The notes below the pieces were generated by a model. The model saw only the letters and a list, made by a program, of their open reading frames with translations. It was not told the origin of the DNA and made no database searches. Shown here in pieces: positions 14,364 through 17,482 of a stretch of 17,482 nt of DNA. Location of the stretch: positions 5,395-22,876 of the forward strand of contig DAQP01000034.1 of the NCBI GenBank assembly GCA_002504435.1. The letters are read 5' to 3'. Within the stretch, counting starts at the first letter, position 1. Each line of letters starts with the position of its first letter. Both the position numbers and the translations under genes were made by a program. This stretch comes from Euryarchaeota archaeon UBA438 (GTDB lineage: Archaea; Thermoplasmatota; Poseidoniia; Poseidoniales; Thalassarchaeaceae).

Positions 14364-15719
14364 ATGGAGGCGTGGGAGAAGCCGATCGAAACGGGAGATG
14401 TCCCAGAGGATGGTGCGTCCTTCGACGTGGTTGTTGTCGGGGGCGGGCCCGCGGGTTCGGCTGCTGCAGCTTACAATGCTCTGAACGGCTGCAAGGTCCT
14501 GCTAATTGAGAAGGGCGTTTGGCCTAGAGACAAGATTTGCGGCGACGCTGTCGGCGGGAAATCGCTCTCACATGTGAAGGAGCTAGGAGTCAAGGGGATG
14601 ATAGAAGGGACCCCCCACTTCACTGTGGATTCGATAATCTTCGGTAGTGGAAAGGGGAACACCGTCAGAGTCATGCTGCCCCAGGAGGAGTTTGAGAAGA
14701 AGGAGGCTGGCTATGCCCTTCCACGTCTACAATTCGACTACATGATGTTCAAGAGGTGCTCGGAAATCGTTCTGGAGAACGGTGGATCGGTTATTCAGGG
14801 GTTCACTGTTAAGGAAGTCCATGTGGAGGAAGGGCGTGTTACTGGGGTTAGCGGTGGCTTCGGGAAGAGGGGAGATTCCGACGCGCGTCGCTATTCCTCT
14901 TTGCTGACGATTGGGGCGGGCGGATACAGTTGCCCAGTGGCAAAAACGGTGACTGAGGTGATGCATGGAGAGCCCATGAGGGACGATGAGCACTACTGCG
15001 GTGGATTCAGGGAGTACTGGGAGGGGGTTAGTGGCTTCACTGGATCACAAGGACCAATCGAGATTCATTTCATTGACGAATTCAATCCTGGCTACTTCTG
15101 GCTCTTCCCCGTCAAGGAAGGGGTTGTCAACGTGGGTGTTGGCATGGTCTTCGCCGAGCAGAGGAAACAGGAGGGCGACAAGAAGTCCCTCAAGAAGATG
15201 CAAGAATGGGTAATCAACAGCCATCCCAGATTCAAGAAGCGTTTCGAGAAGGCGAAGCTTGTGAAGGGTACGAGCAAGGGGTGGCAGCTTCCATTCGGGT
15301 CCCCTAGGAAAGGCGGTCAGGCGTATCAGCCCAGAAGGTCTGCTGCTGCTGGAGCCATGTGTGTGGGGGACTCTGCGAGCCTAGTCGACCCCTTCACGGG
15401 AGAGGGGATCGGGAACGCATTGCTCTCAGCGAAGATGACCTCCCGGCACTTCGACAAGGACTCTCACTCCAATGGGTTCCCAGAGGAGGCAGCGGTTGCA
15501 TACATGAAGGAGCTCTGGGGGACCCTGGGTCCGGAGCTTACAAACTCATACAAACTTCAGCGATGGGCCAAAAAGAAGTGGTTGATGAACTGGGTAGTAG
15601 GAAAGGCGGGGCGAAGCGATGAGCTCGCGGACATGATGACAGGCATGATCGCTGACAAGGAGGCTTCAAGCCAACTATGGAGCAAGTGGTTCCTGTTCAA
15701 GACGCTGATTCTTTCATGA
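14364..15719 (+). CDS. Geranylgeranyl reductase family flavoprotein
   Basis: FAD-dependent reductase of 451 residues in the family that saturates the isoprenoid chains of archaeal membrane lipids (or related polyprenols). It shows the Rossmann FAD motif VVVGGGPAGSAAAA (23-36) with IEK (48-50), RDKICGDAVGG (55-65), LPRLQFDYMMF (119-129), the YFWLFP segment (244-249; PxxYxWxFP in the family, here NPGYFWLFP), and GDSASLVDPFTGEGIGNALL (335-354). The length fits archaeal members (about 390-460). The ATG at 14364 is the first in frame after the divergent cutA start and precedes the FAD motif by about 22 residues. The gene is followed closely by the HAD phosphatase gene. Some family members act on other substrates, so the exact lipid step is not certain. 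Confidence 0.88.
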   Translation: MEAWEKPIETGDVPEDGASFDVVVVGGGPAGSAAAAYNALNGCKVLLIEKGVWPRDKICGDAVGGKSLSHVKELGVKGMIEGTPHFTVDSIIFGSGKGNTVRVMLPQEEFEKKEAGYALPRLQFDYMMFKRCSEIVLENGGSVIQGFTVKEVHVEEGRVTGVSGGFGKRGDSDARRYSSLLTIGAGGYSCPVAKTVTEVMHGEPMRDDEHYCGGFREYWEGVSGFTGSQGPIEIHFIDEFNPGYFWLFPVKEGVVNVGVGMVFAEQRKQEGDKKSLKKMQEWVINSHPRFKKRFEKAKLVKGTSKGWQLPFGSPRKGGQAYQPRRSAAAGAMCVGDSASLVDPFTGEGIGNALLSAKMTSRHFDKDSHSNGFPEEAAVAYMKELWGTLGPELTNSYKLQRWAKKKWLMNWVVGKAGRSDELADMMTGMIADKEASSQLWSKWFLFKTLILS

Positions 15720-15724
15720 GGTGA
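15718..15724 (+). promoter_or_regulatory. Ribosome-binding site of the HAD phosphatase gene
   Basis: GAGGTGA overlaps the stop codon of the reductase gene and ends 4 bases before the ATG at 15729. It is close to the ideal archaeal Shine-Dalgarno sequence and couples the two genes. Confidence 0.7.
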
Positions 15725-15728
15725 ATCG

Positions 15729-16514
15729 ATGAAGGGGCCCCTTGACACTTCATTGGATGGGATTGAGGCCATATTCCTTGATCTGGACGGGACGATATAC
15801 CTCGGTGGGGACTTGATAGACGGAGCCGTGGATTTCCTCGGAAGGCTGGAGGACAGCGGTATTCGCAGGTTCTTCCTCTCCAACAACTCCAGCAAGTCGG
15901 TGGGCCAATACCTGGAGAAGCTCCATTCGTTGGGCATTCCCTCCAAGGAAGACGACATCCTACTCTCCACCCACGATTTGATCTCGTGGCTCGATGGGGA
16001 GGGCGTGACGGAGTCTTACCTCGTTGGAACAGAGGGGATGAGGGAGATGTTGGAAGCAGTTGATGTCAACACCGAGTCAGAGACCCCCCAATACGTGGTT
16101 CTGGGTTACGACACCGAGATTACCTACGAAAAACTGAGCACTGCGTCAATTCACCTGCACAACGGGGTTCCGATGGTGGCCAGTCACCCGGACATCGTAT
16201 GCCCCTCTCCTGATGGGGGCCTGCCTGACACCGGGGCTTACATGGACCTGTTCGAAGCTACCACTGGGGTCAGACCTGTGCACATTTGCGGAAAGCCGAA
16301 CGCGGGAATGATCCTGCACAAGGTCGAGGAGTTGGGGCTGAGGCCCGAGCAGTGCGCTATGGTGGGTGACCGTCTATACACGGACATGGAGATGGCCGAC
16401 AGGGCGGGTGTTCATGGAATACTAGTCCTCAGTGGAGAGGCTACGATGGGTGATTTGGAGGGAGCCCCTCAGAGCCCTAGTCTAGTGGTAGATTCCGTCG
16501 CCTACCTAGCGTGA
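15729..16514 (+). CDS. HAD superfamily class IIA phosphatase (NagD/phosphoglycolate phosphatase-like)
   Basis: A 261-residue haloacid dehalogenase-type phosphatase with an IIA cap. Motif I is FLDLDGTIYLGG (16-27) with the aspartates at 18 and 20. Motif II is LSNNSS (50-55), motif III is the lysine in CGKPN (Lys189), and motif IV is VGDRLYTDMEMA (212-223) with Asp214 and Asp219. The family dephosphorylates small molecules such as phosphoglycolate, nucleotides or sugar phosphates; the substrate is not evident here. It begins 9 bases after the reductase stop with a strong ribosome-binding site, so the two are surely co-transcribed. The pairing invites a role on an isoprenoid or glycerol phosphate, which is only an inference. 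Confidence 0.92.
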   Translation: MKGPLDTSLDGIEAIFLDLDGTIYLGGDLIDGAVDFLGRLEDSGIRRFFLSNNSSKSVGQYLEKLHSLGIPSKEDDILLSTHDLISWLDGEGVTESYLVGTEGMREMLEAVDVNTESETPQYVVLGYDTEITYEKLSTASIHLHNGVPMVASHPDIVCPSPDGGLPDTGAYMDLFEATTGVRPVHICGKPNAGMILHKVEELGLRPEQCAMVGDRLYTDMEMADRAGVHGILVLSGEATMGDLEGAPQSPSLVVDSVAYLA

Positions 16515-16555
16515 AGTGTTTGTTGCAACACTGGGTGAGAGCACGCCTACCTAGC
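16499..16555. repeat. 12-base direct repeat flanking a small hairpin
   Basis: CGCCTACCTAGC occurs at 16499-16510, in the last codons of the HAD gene, and again at 16544-16555. Between the copies lies a hairpin, AGTGTT (16515-16520) pairing with AACACT (16527-16532), directly after the stop codon. No T-run follows, so it is not a classical terminator. Confidence 0.45.
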
Positions 16556-16567
16556 CATAGAAATACC
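16556..16567 (+). promoter_or_regulatory. Possible TATA-like element of the MmpL-type gene
   Basis: The AT-rich CATAGAAATACC lies 20-31 bases before the ATG at 16587, the spacing expected for a leaderless archaeal transcript. The match to a TATA box is only partial. Confidence 0.3.
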
Positions 16568-16586
16568 ATTCTTCTTCCGGCGGGAC

Positions 16587-17482
16587 ATGGAAGGCCCGGG
16601 CTCACCCTCTGTAATGCAAAATAGGGCCTACTACAAGATGGGGCTCCTGGTGCATGACAATGCGAAGGTCGTTCTCGTACTGACGCTTCTCCTCTGCGCT
16701 GGCCTCGGGAGCTTGATGACTCTGGAGCCAAAGTACGCAGAAGGATACGGTGAGGGGGACCTTGAATCTGTACATGGATGGGAGGCAGTCAGAATTGGGT
16801 TCAGTTCAGAGAACGAAACCGAGAAGATGGGCTTCTACGTTCTGTTCCACCACCCAGGTTTGGATACAAGCGACGAGTCAGTGAAGGAGGCCATGCTGTC
16901 AACGGTTCAGGTCCTAGCTGAGAGAGACGAGGTTTCGCTTGAATACCCCTGGCTTACCAACGAAGCAAACCGATCCAAACTGATCAGCTCTGTGGACTCA
17001 GAATGGTCCCGCATAAGGGTTGAAGTGAGTCTGGACCGGGACAACTCGAAGGTGCTTCTAAAGGAGGTCATAGACGACGTAAGGCTCCCCGAGGACGCAC
17101 CGGAAGGAATGGAAAAATGGGTTACTGACAACCTGGCGATTGACGTTACCTTCGATTTGACGCTCAAGGAGGAGCTGGTCGAGGCGGAGCTGATATCCGC
17201 CCCGCTGACCCTGATCATTCTTCTCTTCGTGTTCGGCAGCGTGGTGGCTGCCGGGCTGCCGGTTCTAACCGGAGTGTACACCGTTGTCGCCGCTGTTGGA
17301 ATTGTGACCGGCCTGACCTTCGTATTCGACGACATCACCGTCTATGCGAACAACATAGTTTCGCTTCTCGGCATTGGGCTGAGCGTCGACTACTCATTAT
17401 TCATCGTCAACCGGTTCCGGGAGGAGCTGGACAATGGACACGATAGAAGAACGGCCGTCGCGATGACCAGCGCTACGGCGGG
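16587..17482 (+). CDS. MmpL/RND superfamily transporter, N-terminal part, cut by window edge
   Basis: The frame is open from the ATG at 16587 to the window end (298 complete codons); a second ATG at 16614 is an alternative start. A first membrane segment (about 28-46) is followed by an external domain of about 150 residues, then three closely packed membrane segments from about 205. The last contains LLGIGLSVDYSLFIVNRFRE (260-279), the conserved G..VDY.LF.V.R..EE motif of MmpL and RND-type exporters, which contains the proton-relay aspartate. Members export lipids, glycolipids or drugs, or belong to SecDF-like or hopanoid-type transporters. It follows the HAD gene after 72 bases on the same strand. 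The substrate cannot be deduced, but the lipid-gene neighbour makes a lipid cargo thinkable. Confidence 0.85.
   Translation, partial: MEGPGSPSVMQNRAYYKMGLLVHDNAKVVLVLTLLLCAGLGSLMTLEPKYAEGYGEGDLESVHGWEAVRIGFSSENETEKMGFYVLFHHPGLDTSDESVKEAMLSTVQVLAERDEVSLEYPWLTNEANRSKLISSVDSEWSRIRVEVSLDRDNSKVLLKEVIDDVRLPEDAPEGMEKWVTDNLAIDVTFDLTLKEELVEAELISAPLTLIILLFVFGSVVAAGLPVLTGVYTVVAAVGIVTGLTFVFDDITVYANNIVSLLGIGLSVDYSLFIVNRFREELDNGHDRRTAVAMTSATA

Noticed and set aside
1..17482. CRISPR arrays, insertion sequences, toxin-antitoxin or restriction genes
   Set aside because: I looked for regularly spaced repeats, transposase motifs and paired small genes and saw none.

Overview
The window looks like a piece of an archaeal chromosome, most likely a marine planktonic Thermoplasmatota relative (Marine Group II/Poseidoniales type). 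The evidence is a set of archaeal hallmark genes: a diphthine synthase (Dph5), an archaeal-type tRNA m1G37 methyltransferase (Trm5), a stand-alone GMP synthase glutaminase subunit, an RNA polymerase Rpo12-like zinc ribbon, a replication factor C small-subunit homologue and a geranylgeranyl reductase. They are mixed with widely transferred metabolic genes (cystathionine gamma-synthase family, LysE exporter, CutA, DUF2237, YczE-like). Coding density is very high: the longest stretch without a gene is about 105 bases. The lineage call is an inference from gene content; there is no rRNA gene or phylogeny to fix it.

Layout. (1) Bases 1-3076, minus strand: a 481-residue membrane protein of unknown function, a divergent FAD-dependent dehydrogenase of the succinate dehydrogenase/fumarate reductase flavoprotein fold, and the first 41 codons of a HIT-family protein cut by the window edge. 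(2) 3182-5494: tRNA-Arg(CCT) on the plus strand, then a minus-strand group guaAA - rpo12-like - RFC-like, then tRNA-Asp(GTC) on the plus strand. Both tRNA genes encode their CCA, and in both the CCA is followed without any gap by the TAG stop codon of a convergent gene. (3) 5495-7641, minus strand: trm5 followed by an unrecognised two-membrane-segment protein carrying three tandem ~60-residue repeats, in a visibly AT-richer patch. (4) 7670-10246, plus strand: dph5 and a 569-residue protein I cannot assign. (5) 10252-14281, minus strand: cutA, a YczE-like membrane protein, a SpoU-family RNA 2'-O-methyltransferase, a DUF2237 protein, a cystathionine gamma-synthase/lyase family enzyme and a LysE/RhtB exporter, several tightly spaced or overlapping. 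(6) 14364-17482, plus strand: geranylgeranyl reductase family protein, a NagD-like HAD phosphatase, and the N-terminal part of an MmpL/RND-type transporter running off the right edge.

How the genes may work together. Several act on translation or RNA (two tRNAs, Trm5, Dph5, SpoU methyltransferase, Rpo12). The minus-strand group at 10-12 kb suggests sulfur amino-acid synthesis or breakdown coupled to amino-acid export. The right-hand group suggests isoprenoid membrane-lipid maturation next to an MmpL-type exporter. There is no CRISPR array, insertion sequence, integrase or recognisable defence system. The best candidates for undescribed biology are the three-repeat membrane protein (5495-6361), the 569-residue protein (8537-10246), the 481-residue membrane protein (1631-3076), the odd SdhA-like flavoprotein, and the zinc-ribbon extension on the Rpo12-like protein.
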